Below are positions 22,263-29,812 of a DNA stretch of 35,198 bases, in pieces (position 1 is the stretch's first letter; each line of letters opens with the position of its first letter). The translations under genes were made by a program, and so were the position numbers. The notes under the pieces are model-generated. The model ran no database searches. It was not told where the DNA came from and worked only from the letters and a program-made list of their open reading frames with translations. Source of the DNA: a virus; IMG/VR virus record IMGVR_UViG_3300021091_005159, positions 1 to 35,198 of that record. The stretch is one strand, 5' to 3'.

Positions 22263-22544
22263 TTACTTGATAATCAATAGCGCCATGTCGTTCTCGTGAA
22301 TGAGCAAGCACTCGTTCCAAGCACCGTCAAGCGTTACTCCTGATACTCGCAATAGCGCACCACGCATAGTGTGTAGCGTGTCAGCGTGCTCAATGCTGTA
22401 TCCGTCAGCGTCATAACGAAGTCCGTCAGCGAGCCCGATATCTGTAATCAGTAGTGGTATGTGTTCGCCATCCCCGTAGATATCGGCAAGAATCTCCTGC
22501 CCGATTCGTAGGTCTTTGGCGAGTATGTTCGGTATGTTTTCCAT
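22263..22544 (-). CDS. Hypothetical protein (93 aa)
   Basis: 93 residues, probably all-beta: LAKDLRIGQEI, then PLLITDIGLADG, GALLRVSGVTLDGAWNECLLIHEND, with short strands throughout. It resembles the small beta-barrel proteins that accompany phage DNA-binding genes, but no named family comes to mind. The ribosome binding site is AGGTAGGT just before ATG 22544. It is the last gene of the minus-strand ParB/RuvC/HNH operon, 22 bp after the ParB-like stop. Confidence 0.7.
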   Translation of the reverse strand: MENIPNILAKDLRIGQEILADIYGDGEHIPLLITDIGLADGLRYDADGYSIEHADTLHTMRGALLRVSGVTLDGAWNECLLIHENDMALLIIK

Positions 22545-22566
22545 ACCTACCTATGTGCGGGTGGTG

Positions 22567-23337
22567 TTACATCTCGTAGTTTGCGTGACTGTCCACGAAG
22601 TTGAGTATCCGTTCAGTAGTGGTCTCACCATCGTAGCCCGCATCTGCTTTGAGCCATCTGATGAAGTCATACCATTTTCGCTGTTGGTCAGCCGAGTCAA
22701 ACACGAGCGTGTATTGCACGATGGTTTTGGATTGATTGTTCACCACCGATGGGGCTCCTTGTGTGATGGCTGTGTTTGTATCCACCGAGGGGGGCGCAGA
22801 CAGGGTGGTTTCGCCGAGGTTGTCGCGGGTAACTACGGGTGATGGTTGTGTTGATGGAACATCGAACTGTTGGAGGACAGGGGGCGTGTAAGTCCCGTCG
22901 TCATCCTCGTTGATGTAGTTGTCTTCGATGGATGCGAACTCAAAGTCATCCCACCCCAACGACACGAACAACTCGTCGTAGTCTTCGCCGAGTTGTCCCA
23001 TCATCTCGAACAGCAAATCGTTGTCCACCAACCCCAATTCGGTCGTGCGATTATCAGCAAGGGCGAATGCTATTGCACGTGCGTTGTCGCCATCGAACTC
23101 CACGACAGCCACCTTCTCCCACCCAAGACGACGGCACGCCTCAACTTGATGGTTTCCCGCGATGACCGTCAAAGTCCCGTCGTCGTTCTTCTTCACGACC
23201 ACGGGTTTCACCTGCCCAAACTCCTTGTATGAAGCGACAATCGCGTCGACATTTCCTTTGCGCGGGTTGCCATCAAGTGGCACGAGTTTCGTGATGTCCA
23301 CCGCCAAGTGGCGGATGCTTTCGTGAATGTTGCTCAT
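22567..23337 (-). CDS. ParB-like nuclease-domain protein
   Basis: 256 residues. The first 90 form a ParB/sulfiredoxin-type N-terminal domain: PLDGNPRKGN, a KEFGQVKPVVV strand, then VIAGNHQVEACRRLGW with the conserved GNH motif. Members bind CTP or ATP and act in partition, as nucleases or as methyltransferase regulators in phages. After an acidic linker the C-terminal 60 residues (QQRKWYDFIRWLKADAG ... FVDSHANYE) form a helical domain seen in other phage ParB-like proteins. An AGTCCCG heptamer lies 2 bp before ATG 23337 and two more lie inside the gene. There are 20 bp between it and the preceding gene. Confidence 0.88.
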   Translation of the reverse strand: MSNIHESIRHLAVDITKLVPLDGNPRKGNVDAIVASYKEFGQVKPVVVKKNDDGTLTVIAGNHQVEACRRLGWEKVAVVEFDGDNARAIAFALADNRTTELGLVDNDLLFEMMGQLGEDYDELFVSLGWDDFEFASIEDNYINEDDDGTYTPPVLQQFDVPSTQPSPVVTRDNLGETTLSAPPSVDTNTAITQGAPSVVNNQSKTIVQYTLVFDSADQQRKWYDFIRWLKADAGYDGETTTERILNFVDSHANYEM

Positions 23338-23357
23338 ACGGGACTTCTGCCTTCCTG

Positions 23358-23702
23358 CTACGGACCGACCTGAACACGGACATTGGCATTCAATGTCCTC
23401 AACGCATCAAGCGACGCACGCACGGAAAGCAACTTCTCCCGTTTGGCTTTAACCAATGCTTCGGCGATTTTGTAGCCGTAGACTTCGTCGGAAAGTTTGT
23501 AGTCAGCCCACGCTTCGCGTTCTTTGATAGACCCTTTCGCCGACAGGTATTCCTTAGCCCAATTAGCCTTCATCAACCCCTCTTTTTTGGCGCAATCAGT
23601 TGCGAGCGTCTCAAAACTCTCCGTCTCCTCCTCAAGCATCTCCATCAGACGCATTATTTCGGATTCGATTTCGATTTGCGAAATGGGTTGTGTTCTAGCC
23701 AT
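23358..23702 (-). CDS. Helical protein linked to the RuvC-like gene (114 aa)
   Basis: 114 residues from ATG 23702, overlapping the RuvC-like stop by 8 bp. Entirely helical and charged: ESEIMRLMEMLEEETESFETLA, then KANWAKEYLSAKGSIKERE, then KREKLLSVRASLDALRTLNA. Proteins of this length and layout are regular neighbours of recombination genes in actinophages, but their role is not known. A longer frame to 23726 is rejected because it would overlap the resolvase further and has no ribosome binding site. Confidence 0.75.
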   Translation of the reverse strand: MARTQPISQIEIESEIMRLMEMLEEETESFETLATDCAKKEGLMKANWAKEYLSAKGSIKEREAWADYKLSDEVYGYKIAEALVKAKREKLLSVRASLDALRTLNANVRVQVGP

Positions 23703-24219
23703 TTGGGAGTCCCGTCCAATCAACATTGTTCAAAGCGTCGAGTTGCTCTTTCGACCAATGATAATGACTTCGATTCAGTTTGGCAATCAACATCTGCTCC
23801 AAAACCCACGCATCGCACCTGTCTCCACCGTCGCCACCGCCCCAAATAATGCCTGTCTTCGCCGAAATCGCCGACACCACCTCCGACTTTCCCGCATTTC
23901 CTTTCCCTGTCGCAAACTTGGCGCGGGCTGTTGGCGCAATCACAAAGAACGGAATCGACTGCTCGAACAACGCCAATCGAACGACACCTCCGAGTTCGCC
24001 GAGCGAATGCGAATGCGACATGCGGGACGCATAAGAGTAGCCTTCGACAGCGACGGCATTGATTTCCTGTTTCGCAACCGTTTCGAGGATTCGATTACGA
24101 ATCTCCTTCAGCCGTTCCACCCCCTGTGTATCAACCCGAATACTTTCCGTCATCCCACCGATGGATACGCCTGTTGATGTGAGAGACAAGTCCAATCCCA
24201 TTGTGTTGATTTTCATCAT
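23695..24219 (-). CDS. RuvC-like Holliday-junction resolvase
   Basis: 174 residues. RNase H-fold catalytic acids are recognisable: MGLDLSLTSTGVS (first Asp, residue 10), AVEGYSYASRM (Glu), and GDRCDAWVL (Asp pair). The central HSLGELGGVVR and KFATGKGNAGKSEV segments match phage RuvC homologues. It would cut recombination and replication junctions before packaging. ATG 24219 overlaps the HNH stop by 4 bp. Further ATGs at 24228 and 24216 are in frame, so the exact start is uncertain by three codons. Confidence 0.88.
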   Translation of the reverse strand: MMKINTMGLDLSLTSTGVSIGGMTESIRVDTQGVERLKEIRNRILETVAKQEINAVAVEGYSYASRMSHSHSLGELGGVVRLALFEQSIPFFVIAPTARAKFATGKGNAGKSEVVSAISAKTGIIWGGGDGGDRCDAWVLEQMLIAKLNRSHYHWSKEQLDALNNVDWTGLPNG

Positions 24220-24575
24220 CTTTCCCATCCGTGCTTCGCCAATCCCAAGTCAAAAGCCAACTGCGGGTAGTTTCCGATGCGCCGATGGCACGGGCGACAC
24301 ACCACTATACAGTTTGCTTCGTCCAAGATGCTTCCCCCTTGAGACCTGCGAACCAACTCATGGACATCGACTGATGGTCGGAGTGCGAATGTGATTTTCC
24401 CGTCGTGCTTCGCGAACTTCGCGCACGCCTCACACCACCGTCGTTCCGCCAAGAGCCCCGCCACGAAGGGGCGCCTTGATTCATAAAGTTCTTCCCTTTT
24501 CTTTGACTTCTGTCGAATCGGTTTTGTCGAACGTTTTAACGGCGTGCGTTTGAGTGGTTTTCGTGGTTTCTTCAA
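24216..24575 (-). CDS. HNH endonuclease
   Basis: 119 residues. A basic N-terminus (KPRKPLKRTPLKR, a phage HNH signature) precedes the HNH fold: WCEACAKF zinc Cys pair, DVHELVRRSQGG with the catalytic His, ANCIVVCRPCHRRIG with the second Cys pair and the final His. It could be a packaging-associated or recombination nuclease. HNH proteins are often needed with the terminase. It overlaps both neighbours by 4 bp in the recombination operon. Confidence 0.92.
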   Translation of the reverse strand: MKKPRKPLKRTPLKRSTKPIRQKSKKREELYESRRPFVAGLLAERRWCEACAKFAKHDGKITFALRPSVDVHELVRRSQGGSILDEANCIVVCRPCHRRIGNYPQLAFDLGLAKHGWER

Positions 24576-24937
24576 GAGACTGCTTTGTTGGTGTTGTAGG
24601 TCAGCCCGTCTCCGTCACGCAACTTTTTCCCGCATTTCAGACAAACTTCCATCCACGGGTATGACCTGCGGAACTCAAGCGGGTGTTGGCATTCCACCAA
24701 TGTGCGGGCTTTTTCAACTGCTGTCGTGCGAACAAACTCCGACATTGACACTCCGATGTGCGCCGCAGCGGACTTGATGAGTTCATGGTCTTCGGATGTC
24801 GCTCGAATCAAAATCTGGCTTTGAGCCTGCTCTCCTTTCGGGGCACCTGTGGTTTTCCCGCGAGTCGGGACTAACGACGATGCGACAGCATCCATCGAGG
24901 CTTCAAGATTATCGACTACGGGTTCTTGGTCGGGCAT
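24572..24937 (-). CDS. Ribbon-helix-helix-like protein with a C-terminal zinc ribbon
   Basis: 121 residues. The middle region QILIRATSEDHELIKSAA, then GVSMSEFVRTTAVEKAR is a ribbon-helix-helix fold like DUF1778/TacA-type regulators. After it, ECQHP and CLKCGKKL could form a zinc site. The first 45 residues are acidic and disordered. ATG 24937 is 7 bp after the upstream stop, with AAGGGA upstream. It may regulate this operon. No toxin gene is adjacent, so it is unlikely to be an antitoxin. Confidence 0.75.
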   Translation of the reverse strand: MPDQEPVVDNLEASMDAVASSLVPTRGKTTGAPKGEQAQSQILIRATSEDHELIKSAAAHIGVSMSEFVRTTAVEKARTLVECQHPLEFRRSYPWMEVCLKCGKKLRDGDGLTYNTNKAVS

Positions 24938-24944
24938 TTCAAGT

Positions 24945-25367
24945 TCATCCCTTGTTGAGGAGGTATGTTTCTGCTTCAAGAACAGAGTTTTGTAAACCGT
25001 CAGCCCATTGAAACAAGAGTTTTGTCGCCCACGGTTCAAGCGACCATTCGGGGAGTTCGCCTTTGACAGCAGATTCTTTGGAGAACGGGAATCGTTCTTG
25101 CAGAGATGCCTGCACTTTCATTGCACGGTCTTGCCACGTGCGTTGTTCCCTCATCCACGCATCTGCTTGGTCGAGAACCTGCGACGGGGATGCCGATTCG
25201 AGTCCCGCATCAGCGACGACAGCCATGCACACCTCGGTAGACGGCAACATTTCCCTGATGTCGGGGTCGGATTTGTTGATGGTCGGGTCGCTGTTGATGG
25301 CGATGATTAAGGCAACTATTTCCTCGGGGATTTGAGATGCGATGATTTGGTCGGTTAGATTAGCCAT
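24945..25367 (-). CDS. Hypothetical helical protein (140 aa)
   Basis: 140 residues, predicted mostly helical: LTDQIIASQIPEEIVALIIA, a loop with SDPDI, then two long helices around VLDQADAWMREQRTWQD and LFQWADGLQNSVLEAETYLL. No recognised family. First gene of the minus-strand operon that runs to 22263. ATG 25367 lies 6 bp after a TAATCT hexamer, so translation is probably leaderless. It diverges from the metallophosphoesterase gene. Confidence 0.72.
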   Translation of the reverse strand: MANLTDQIIASQIPEEIVALIIAINSDPTINKSDPDIREMLPSTEVCMAVVADAGLESASPSQVLDQADAWMREQRTWQDRAMKVQASLQERFPFSKESAVKGELPEWSLEPWATKLLFQWADGLQNSVLEAETYLLNKG

Positions 25368-25373
25368 ATCTAC

Positions 25374-25379
25374 AGATTA
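25374..25379 (-). promoter_or_regulatory. -10 element of the ParB/RuvC/HNH operon, leaderless
   Basis: TAATCT on the minus strand, 6 bp before ATG 25367. No good -35 at 16-18 bp. Confidence 0.55.
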
Positions 25380-25416
25380 GCCTTGTTTTATGCCGAAAAA
25401 CGCTACAAAATCGGGG

Positions 25417-25445
25417 TTGCTTTTAATGTTGTAATCCATTATAAT
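25417..25445 (+). promoter_or_regulatory. Promoter of the metallophosphoesterase operon
   Basis: TTGCTT (25417-25422), 17-bp spacer, perfect TATAAT (25440-25445). ATG 25456 is 10 bp downstream, so the leader is at most a few nt and there is no ribosome binding site. Confidence 0.8.
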
Positions 25446-25455
25446 AGAACTATCT

Positions 25456-26181
25456 ATGAAAATACTAAACAACGATAAACAAGCAACCCAAACGGTGATG
25501 TTTGCGGGTGATATTCATGGGAATGTCAAGCACGCACAATGGGTCTTTGATACTGCGGTGCAGAACGAATGCACGCACATAATCTCATGTGGCGACTTCG
25601 GATATTGGGTTCACCTACCTCGTGGCGAAAAGTTCGTGAACTCGGTTGCAGAACTCGCACAAGAAACCAATATCAAGTTTCTTTGGGTAGACGGCAACCA
25701 CGAAAACCACGACATACTTCGCAACCTCGTTGAGAAACACGGCGACCTCGAACCAATTGACACCCCAAACAAATGGGTGCAATGGATACCTAGAGGTTGC
25801 AGATTCATCATCGGCGACACAACCTTCATGGGTTATGGCGGTGCGTATAGCGTGGATTGGAAGCAACGCGTTGAAGGCGAATCATGGTGGAGGGGCGAAC
25901 TAATAAACCCCTACCATATTGACGGACTTTCAGACGACCCTGTAGACATCTTGGTGACGCACGAAGCACCACTTGGCAAGGAAATCTCGTATAAAGACGA
26001 TATTCCCGTCAGCGTGTCGCAACGAGCGTTGGTCAGCGAACTTGTCAATAAAGTTCAACCGAGCGTCTTGATGTGCGGACATCATCATGTAAGGGAATCA
26101 TGGAACATCGGCATCACCGAGGTTAATGTTCTCGGGCGAGACACGATGGGTCACGAAAGTGTGATGGTCTACGATGTCTGA
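25456..26181 (+). CDS. Metallophosphoesterase
   Basis: 241 residues. Calcineurin-like motifs in order: GDIHGN (18-23), GDFGYW (46-51), GNHENH (80-85), THEAP and CGHHHV. All metal ligands appear present. Family members hydrolyse phosphodiesters or phosphomonoesters, including cyclic nucleotides, Ap4A and DNA ends. Those in phages are often considered nucleotide-messenger or nucleic-acid phosphatases, but the substrate cannot be inferred. The gene starts from a strong near-leaderless promoter and overlaps the next gene by 8 bp. Confidence 0.92.
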   Translation: MKILNNDKQATQTVMFAGDIHGNVKHAQWVFDTAVQNECTHIISCGDFGYWVHLPRGEKFVNSVAELAQETNIKFLWVDGNHENHDILRNLVEKHGDLEPIDTPNKWVQWIPRGCRFIIGDTTFMGYGGAYSVDWKQRVEGESWWRGELINPYHIDGLSDDPVDILVTHEAPLGKEISYKDDIPVSVSQRALVSELVNKVQPSVLMCGHHHVRESWNIGITEVNVLGRDTMGHESVMVYDV

Positions 26182-26515
26182 TATTTACGACCTAGAAGAA
26201 CAAGCACAACTATGGCGAGAACACCTTGAGTCGCAACAGCGATTCGAGGAGTTCCGTGAGGAAATGATTGCGAAATATCCAAGCACGCATCTCGTAGTCA
26301 TGGTCACGCAACCAAGCGGAGGGGACAGATATTACGGTCCGTTCTCAAATGGCGCAGATATGTGTTCGTGGATAGCGAATCAACCACAGCGAGTAAAGTT
26401 CATCGTTATCCCATTGCGGAACAGGTTGAGAACAAGAACACACGACGACTTCTACGACCCGTTCGTGGACAGCAAACAAAACGAGTTCGGGTGGGAAACA
26501 ACACAAAATGGATAA
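26174..26515 (+). CDS. Hypothetical protein (113 aa)
   Basis: 113 residues. The N-terminal 30 are a charged helix (LEEQAQLWREHLESQQRFEEF), then a small alpha/beta region with HLVVMVTQPSGGDRYYGPF and KFIVIPLRNR. No family recognised. It overlaps the metallophosphoesterase stop by 8 bp and its own stop overlaps the next mini-gene by 8 bp, so three genes are coupled. Confidence 0.75.
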   Translation: MSDIYDLEEQAQLWREHLESQQRFEEFREEMIAKYPSTHLVVMVTQPSGGDRYYGPFSNGADMCSWIANQPQRVKFIVIPLRNRLRTRTHDDFYDPFVDSKQNEFGWETTQNG

Positions 26516-26606
26516 ACTTCATAAGGCGTTCTACGGGTTCTTTGCGATTTCAGTTATCGTAATCATCTACGAACTTGCAGTAATAATCAAACAACTAACC
26601 ACCTAA
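26508..26606 (+). CDS. Mini membrane protein (32 aa)
   Basis: 32 residues, too short for most gene callers. Residues 10-28 (GFFAISVIVIIYELAVII) are a single transmembrane helix with a short basic N-terminus. Overlaps the preceding gene by 8 bp and ends 24 bp before the DUF3846 gene. Similar single-helix mini-proteins are frequent in phages and may affect the host membrane, but no specific role is visible. Confidence 0.5.
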   Translation: MDKLHKAFYGFFAISVIVIIYELAVIIKQLTT

Positions 26607-26630
26607 ATCAACTAAATCAGGAGCACACAA

Positions 26631-27065
26631 ATGGCTAAGGCACTAATTATCCGCACCAACGGGACTGTTCAAGCAGTCGAAATCGGAGAAGGGAAATACG
26701 ACATCATCTCGGACACCGTCGGAGGCATTTTTGATTCCGTCAGCAACAACCTTCTTGACATCGTCGGGTATGTAAACGACATGGGATTACTCATTGGACT
26801 TGAACCCAACCCGATGGGGACAGGCATGTTCGGGCATGTCATTGTCGGGGACATCGTAATCAGCAGGGTGAACGACGAAGGTGAAACCATTGATTTGGGG
26901 GAACCGTATTTCACGGAAAGGTTCGCATCACTTGTGCGTCAGGTCAATTCTGACGAGGAGACCAAGCAAAGGTTGGCAGAAATGCGTGACATGCGTGCGC
27001 AAGAACCAATGAAGATTTTCGGGTTGGACGAAAACTTTCAGGTTGTCGGGGACGAAAAGTTTTAA
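26631..27065 (+). CDS. DUF3846-family protein
   Basis: 144 residues. The central GYVNDMGLLIGLEPNPMGTGMFG and GDIVISR segments are characteristic of DUF3846, a small actinobacterial and phage family of unknown function. An AGGAG ribosome binding site lies 7 bp before ATG 26631. It ends directly before a complex hairpin that probably terminates this operon. A CGGGACT copy lies near the start codon. Confidence 0.88.
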   Translation: MAKALIIRTNGTVQAVEIGEGKYDIISDTVGGIFDSVSNNLLDIVGYVNDMGLLIGLEPNPMGTGMFGHVIVGDIVISRVNDEGETIDLGEPYFTERFASLVRQVNSDEETKQRLAEMRDMRAQEPMKIFGLDENFQVVGDEKF

Positions 27066-27106
27066 TCGTCCCGATGCATCTCGCGGGATGCTTTTATCGG
27101 GGACGA
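27066..27106. terminator. Nested hairpins between convergent genes, probable terminator
   Basis: An outer inverted repeat, TCGTCCCGAT (27066-27075) with ATCGGGGACGA (27096-27106, one bulge), encloses an inner GCATC ... GATGC hairpin (27076-27080 with 27087-27091) followed by TTTT. It lies between the convergent DUF3846 and SSB genes, so it may act in both directions. Confidence 0.65.
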
Positions 27107-27121
27107 CCAAAAATCAATGAT

Positions 27122-27577
27122 TTACAGCCAGGGTTCTTCTGGCTCCACCAACTTCGGCTGTGTTGATGCGCGACTTACGGGCTTTCGTGCCGTCGGGACT
27201 GATGGACGACTTCCGCCGTCTTTCTTCTCCTTCTTTTGATACGACTCGACTCCGTATACCGACAAACCAATGTTGTCCGCGACCACTTCGGTAACAGACT
27301 TTTTGTTGCCTTCTTTGTCTTCGTAGGAACGCTGTTCCAAACGACCCGTTACGACAACTTTGCTTCCTTTGGCAAGCGTGTTTCCGCCGTCCTCCGCAAG
27401 GGTTCTCCACGCAACGATGTTGAAGAACGATGTCTTTTCCTGCTTTTCCCCTTGTTGGTCTGTCCAATAATGGTTGCAAGCGATGCTAAAAGCAAGTTTT
27501 GCTGTCCCATTCGCGAGGAACTCCAACTTCGGGTCGGCGGTTAGATTACCGACGAGAGTGACTGGTGATGCTGACAT
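27122..27577 (-). CDS. ssb: Single-stranded DNA-binding protein
   Basis: 151 residues from ATG 27577. The first 110 are a typical OB fold: VTLVGNLTADPKLEFLANGTAKLAFSIA, FFNIVAWRTLAEDG, GSKVVVTGRLEQRSYEDKEG, then VADNIGLSV. The C-terminal tail is disordered and ends EPEEPWL, a variant of the acidic tip that recruits partners. It coats single-stranded DNA during replication and recombination. AGGAG is 10 bp before the start. A longer frame to 27637 is not needed. It converges with DUF3846 and diverges from the gene at 27667. Confidence 0.95.
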   Translation of the reverse strand: MSASPVTLVGNLTADPKLEFLANGTAKLAFSIACNHYWTDQQGEKQEKTSFFNIVAWRTLAEDGGNTLAKGSKVVVTGRLEQRSYEDKEGNKKSVTEVVADNIGLSVYGVESYQKKEKKDGGSRPSVPTARKPVSRASTQPKLVEPEEPWL

Positions 27578-27630
27578 ACTCCGGATTCTCCTAATGTGTT
27601 TTGCTGTCCCGCTTATCGGAACAGGCTTCA

Positions 27631-27659
27631 TGGACATACTAGCAACAAAGGGCTATGCT
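27631..27659 (+). promoter_or_regulatory. Promoter of the gene at 27667, leaderless
   Basis: TGGACA (27631-27636), 17-bp spacer, TATGCT (27654-27659), 7 bp before ATG 27667. The same -10 hexamer as the promoter at 17542. Confidence 0.65.
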
Positions 27660-27666
27660 TGCAGGC

Positions 27667-27927
27667 ATGACCAAATCACCCGCAGATGCTCGACTCGCAG
27701 TCCATGAAGTTATTACGGAAATCCTTGTTTCTTTGGCTGTTGACGACGAAACCACCGACACAGAAGTTGAAGGTTTTGAGGACGACATGGCGCAGGTCGC
27801 GGATTTGATGCTTGATGCGCTTGGGTTCGAGGTCGTTTCTGTCGATAACGGGGAAGGAACTCGACTCACCGCCCGACTTGAGATTCTTGAAGACCCCCTG
27901 TCGGAAGAAGACAGTCCCGAGGTTTAG
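27667..27927 (+). CDS. Hypothetical acidic protein (86 aa)
   Basis: 86 residues, strongly acidic, helix-strand arrangement: DARLAVHEVITEILVSLAVDD, then AQVADLMLDALGFEVVSVDNG, then RLTARLEILED. ATG 27667 was chosen over 27655 because it fits the promoter at leaderless spacing. There is no known family. It overlaps the convergent gene by 4 bp. An AGTCCCG heptamer overlaps its last codons. Confidence 0.7.
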   Translation: MTKSPADARLAVHEVITEILVSLAVDDETTDTEVEGFEDDMAQVADLMLDALGFEVVSVDNGEGTRLTARLEILEDPLSEEDSPEV

Positions 27928-28394
27928 TCGTCGTCCAATCCCGGGTGGGCAGACCAATCGCCGTCGTAATCTTCCTCGTCAAGAACTTCATCAATCGCTT
28001 TCGCGATGTATTCTTGCGATAATTTGTAAACTTCGTGGTGCAGGTCGGAGATGGCATCCGTGTTCAACACTTTTGCCCAAATATCTTCGTCGTATCGGTT
28101 GAACCTCTTGAACAACATATCTTCGACTTCACGCTGTTCGGCGAGCAACTCGACATCCCATCCGTGCCTGCGTTGAATGTAGGAGATAATCGTCGTCGCC
28201 GCTTCATCGGGACTCCCTATCTCGCCGTATAGTTCGTCAAGATATTGTTTGGCTACGGATGCCATTTGATTCTCCTTCGTTACCGCTTCGGAGATGAATC
28301 TAGCAAGTTCCTTCAAGGAATCCCGAGGAATTTGCACGGAAGGTAAGACGATTTCCTCGTAATTTTCTTGTTGGTCTTCGATGTTCTCATCCAC
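27924..28394 (-). CDS. Hypothetical acidic helical protein (156 aa)
   Basis: 156 residues, helical and acidic: DSLKELARFISEAVTKENQMA, EDMLFKRFNRYDEDIW and an acidic end (VLDEEDYDGDWSAHPGLDDD-like). Two adjacent GTG codons occur at 28397 and 28394. The second is 6 bp after TACTAT and is preferred. A CGGGACT copy lies in the middle of the gene. No family recognised. Confidence 0.7.
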   Translation of the reverse strand: MDENIEDQQENYEEIVLPSVQIPRDSLKELARFISEAVTKENQMASVAKQYLDELYGEIGSPDEAATTIISYIQRRHGWDVELLAEQREVEDMLFKRFNRYDEDIWAKVLNTDAISDLHHEVYKLSQEYIAKAIDEVLDEEDYDGDWSAHPGLDDD

Positions 28395-28400
28395 CACAAA

Positions 28401-28406
28401 ATAGTA
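28401..28406 (-). promoter_or_regulatory. -10 element, leaderless start of the gene at 28394
   Basis: TACTAT on the minus strand, 6 bp before GTG 28394. No convincing -35. Confidence 0.5.
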
Positions 28407-28481
28407 TCACCCGACCGCACAACACCCTTCATTTAACCTGACTCTTACCGACCTGATGTGTCGGGGAAAGGAGCAAAAACT

Positions 28482-28619
28482 ATGTGGCATATCGTGCCTG
28501 ACGCAACCCAAGATGGGTTATACCGCGTCATTAACGACGGTGAAGAGCCAGATTTCACGGGAATTGATTTTCCTGAGAATCTTCTCCCACGCGAACTGTT
28601 GCCAATTGACGACCACTAA
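28482..28619 (+). CDS. Small acidic protein (45 aa)
   Basis: 45 residues, below most gene-calling limits. Composed of a short strand region (MWHIVPDATQDGLYRVIND) and an acidic, Pro/Leu-rich end. Supported by a strong AGGAG 7-8 bp upstream, a CCGAC/GTCGG hairpin (28448-28464) just before it, and a canonical terminator 23 bp after the stop, that is a complete transcription unit. Function unknown. Confidence 0.65.
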   Translation: MWHIVPDATQDGLYRVINDGEEPDFTGIDFPENLLPRELLPIDDH

Positions 28620-28642
28620 TAGGTCGTCTAGGTCTTTCGTTG

Positions 28643-28672
28643 CCCCCGTGCCCGTGTTATTGGGTGCGGGGG
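28643..28672. terminator. Rho-independent terminator between convergent genes
   Basis: 11-bp stem (28643-28653 with 28662-28672, two G-U pairs), 8-nt loop, then TTT. Lies between the convergent genes ending at 28619 and 28684. The stem closely resembles the one at 2629-2668. Confidence 0.88.
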
Positions 28673-28683
28673 TTTCGTCGTTT

Positions 28684-29709
28684 CTAGCCGAGCGACAAAA
28701 CCGTTTTCTGTGTTTTGATTTTCGCACGGGTAACCCACGAGTTTTCGTCAATGGTCGCGAGAGCCAAATCCTCTATGTCGCCTTTTCTGTGATGGTCAAG
28801 AAATTCAACGACAGAATTGTAAATTGACCAACCATTAAACCCGAACCCACCTGCGTTCCGTTGATTCGCGAACAACGAACGGATAGTCCCGTTGATTTCT
28901 TCGCGGTTGCGTCGCTGCCTGTCGGTCTCGTCTTTCGCCGGCGGGAAGATGGCGTTGATGACTTTGTCCACCTTGTTCGATGATTGCGGGACAGGTATCC
29001 CCAACATCACTTCAGCCTGTTCTTTGAAAGACTTAGCCCACTCGGTCGAGATTTGTAATGCTTCTTGGGCGGTTTTCATGTATTCATCTGCGTTACGGGT
29101 ATGCCTTGCGGTGAACACGCGATGCGCTTTTTCAAGTCCAAGAATGACCGTGTTTTGGCAGACGGCACGGACATCGGTGTTGGCGTAGCGAATCGGCCAA
29201 AAACCATCATGCCCTTGAGATACAACCAAGTATCGGGCGATTTTGTCGTTCACACCTGTCGGGTCAATGATTAACGAGCCGAGGTCTATCGTGGCGAAGA
29301 ACCTGGCGCCCCCTTTCAGAACACCGCAAGTGTCAATAACTGTTTCGCCTTTTGACGCACCAACAACCGCGAGTGCCCTTTCAAGAACTTCCCGGTTCTG
29401 ACGGACATCGTAACGATTGCCGACGACCGCGAGTGCGTTGAAAGTCCCGCTCTCCGGGTTGACACGGACCGTTGCCCTTGAGTCTTCAACGATTACGGGA
29501 CTTCCATCCCAGTTCCGAATCATGTTTCCGTCGTCATCAACGACGGCAACTTTCGTGAGGATTACTTGGTAGTCGGCTTGTGCTGCTTCAAGCATGGCAT
29601 CGACTGTTTGGAGTCCTTCCATTTTTTTGCCAAGTCTGTGCCACGGTGTTTGTCCTGCGTAGGCGAATCGGGCTGTCCCGTCTGCGTTGAGTTCGATGTT
29701 GTGTGGCAT
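28684..29709 (-). CDS. DUF932 / phage-plasmid-like protein (TIGR03299 type)
   Basis: 341 residues from ATG 29709. Opens MPHNIELNADGTARFAYAGQTPWHRLG, the hallmark of the DUF932 phage/plasmid family, and continues with NRYDVRQNREVLERALAVVG and GHDGFWPIRYANTDVRAVCQNT. Its function is not established. It is abundant in phages and plasmids and is often called a recombination or DNA-binding protein. AGAGGA lies 8-9 bp upstream. The longer frame to 29820 is rejected. A good promoter precedes it. Three heptamers (AGTCCCG/CGGGACT) lie inside it. Confidence 0.9.
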   Translation of the reverse strand: MPHNIELNADGTARFAYAGQTPWHRLGKKMEGLQTVDAMLEAAQADYQVILTKVAVVDDDGNMIRNWDGSPVIVEDSRATVRVNPESGTFNALAVVGNRYDVRQNREVLERALAVVGASKGETVIDTCGVLKGGARFFATIDLGSLIIDPTGVNDKIARYLVVSQGHDGFWPIRYANTDVRAVCQNTVILGLEKAHRVFTARHTRNADEYMKTAQEALQISTEWAKSFKEQAEVMLGIPVPQSSNKVDKVINAIFPPAKDETDRQRRNREEINGTIRSLFANQRNAGGFGFNGWSIYNSVVEFLDHHRKGDIEDLALATIDENSWVTRAKIKTQKTVLSLG

Positions 29710-29749
29710 TGTGGGTGTCCTCTCGGTTCTGTTTAGTTTATCTGAAATC

Positions 29750-29778
29750 ATATTAACTAACGAGAACATGGAAAACAA
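29750..29778 (-). promoter_or_regulatory. Promoter of the DUF932 gene
   Basis: Minus strand TTGTTT (29778-29773), 17-bp spacer, TAATAT (29755-29750). The leader is about 34 nt with AGAGGA. Confidence 0.7.
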
Positions 29779-29812
29779 CCCTAAAACTGATAGTCGGTAA
29801 ATGCGGTAGGGG

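Noticed and set aside
24572-24937. Toxin-antitoxin pair (RHH antitoxin)
   Set aside because: No GNAT or RelE-like toxin next to it. Neighbours are HNH and an unknown helical protein.
25193-25210. TTCGAGTCCCGC resembles a tRNA T-arm
   Set aside because: The flanking bases do not pair as a T-stem, no acceptor or anticodon arm fits, and the site is inside a coding frame.
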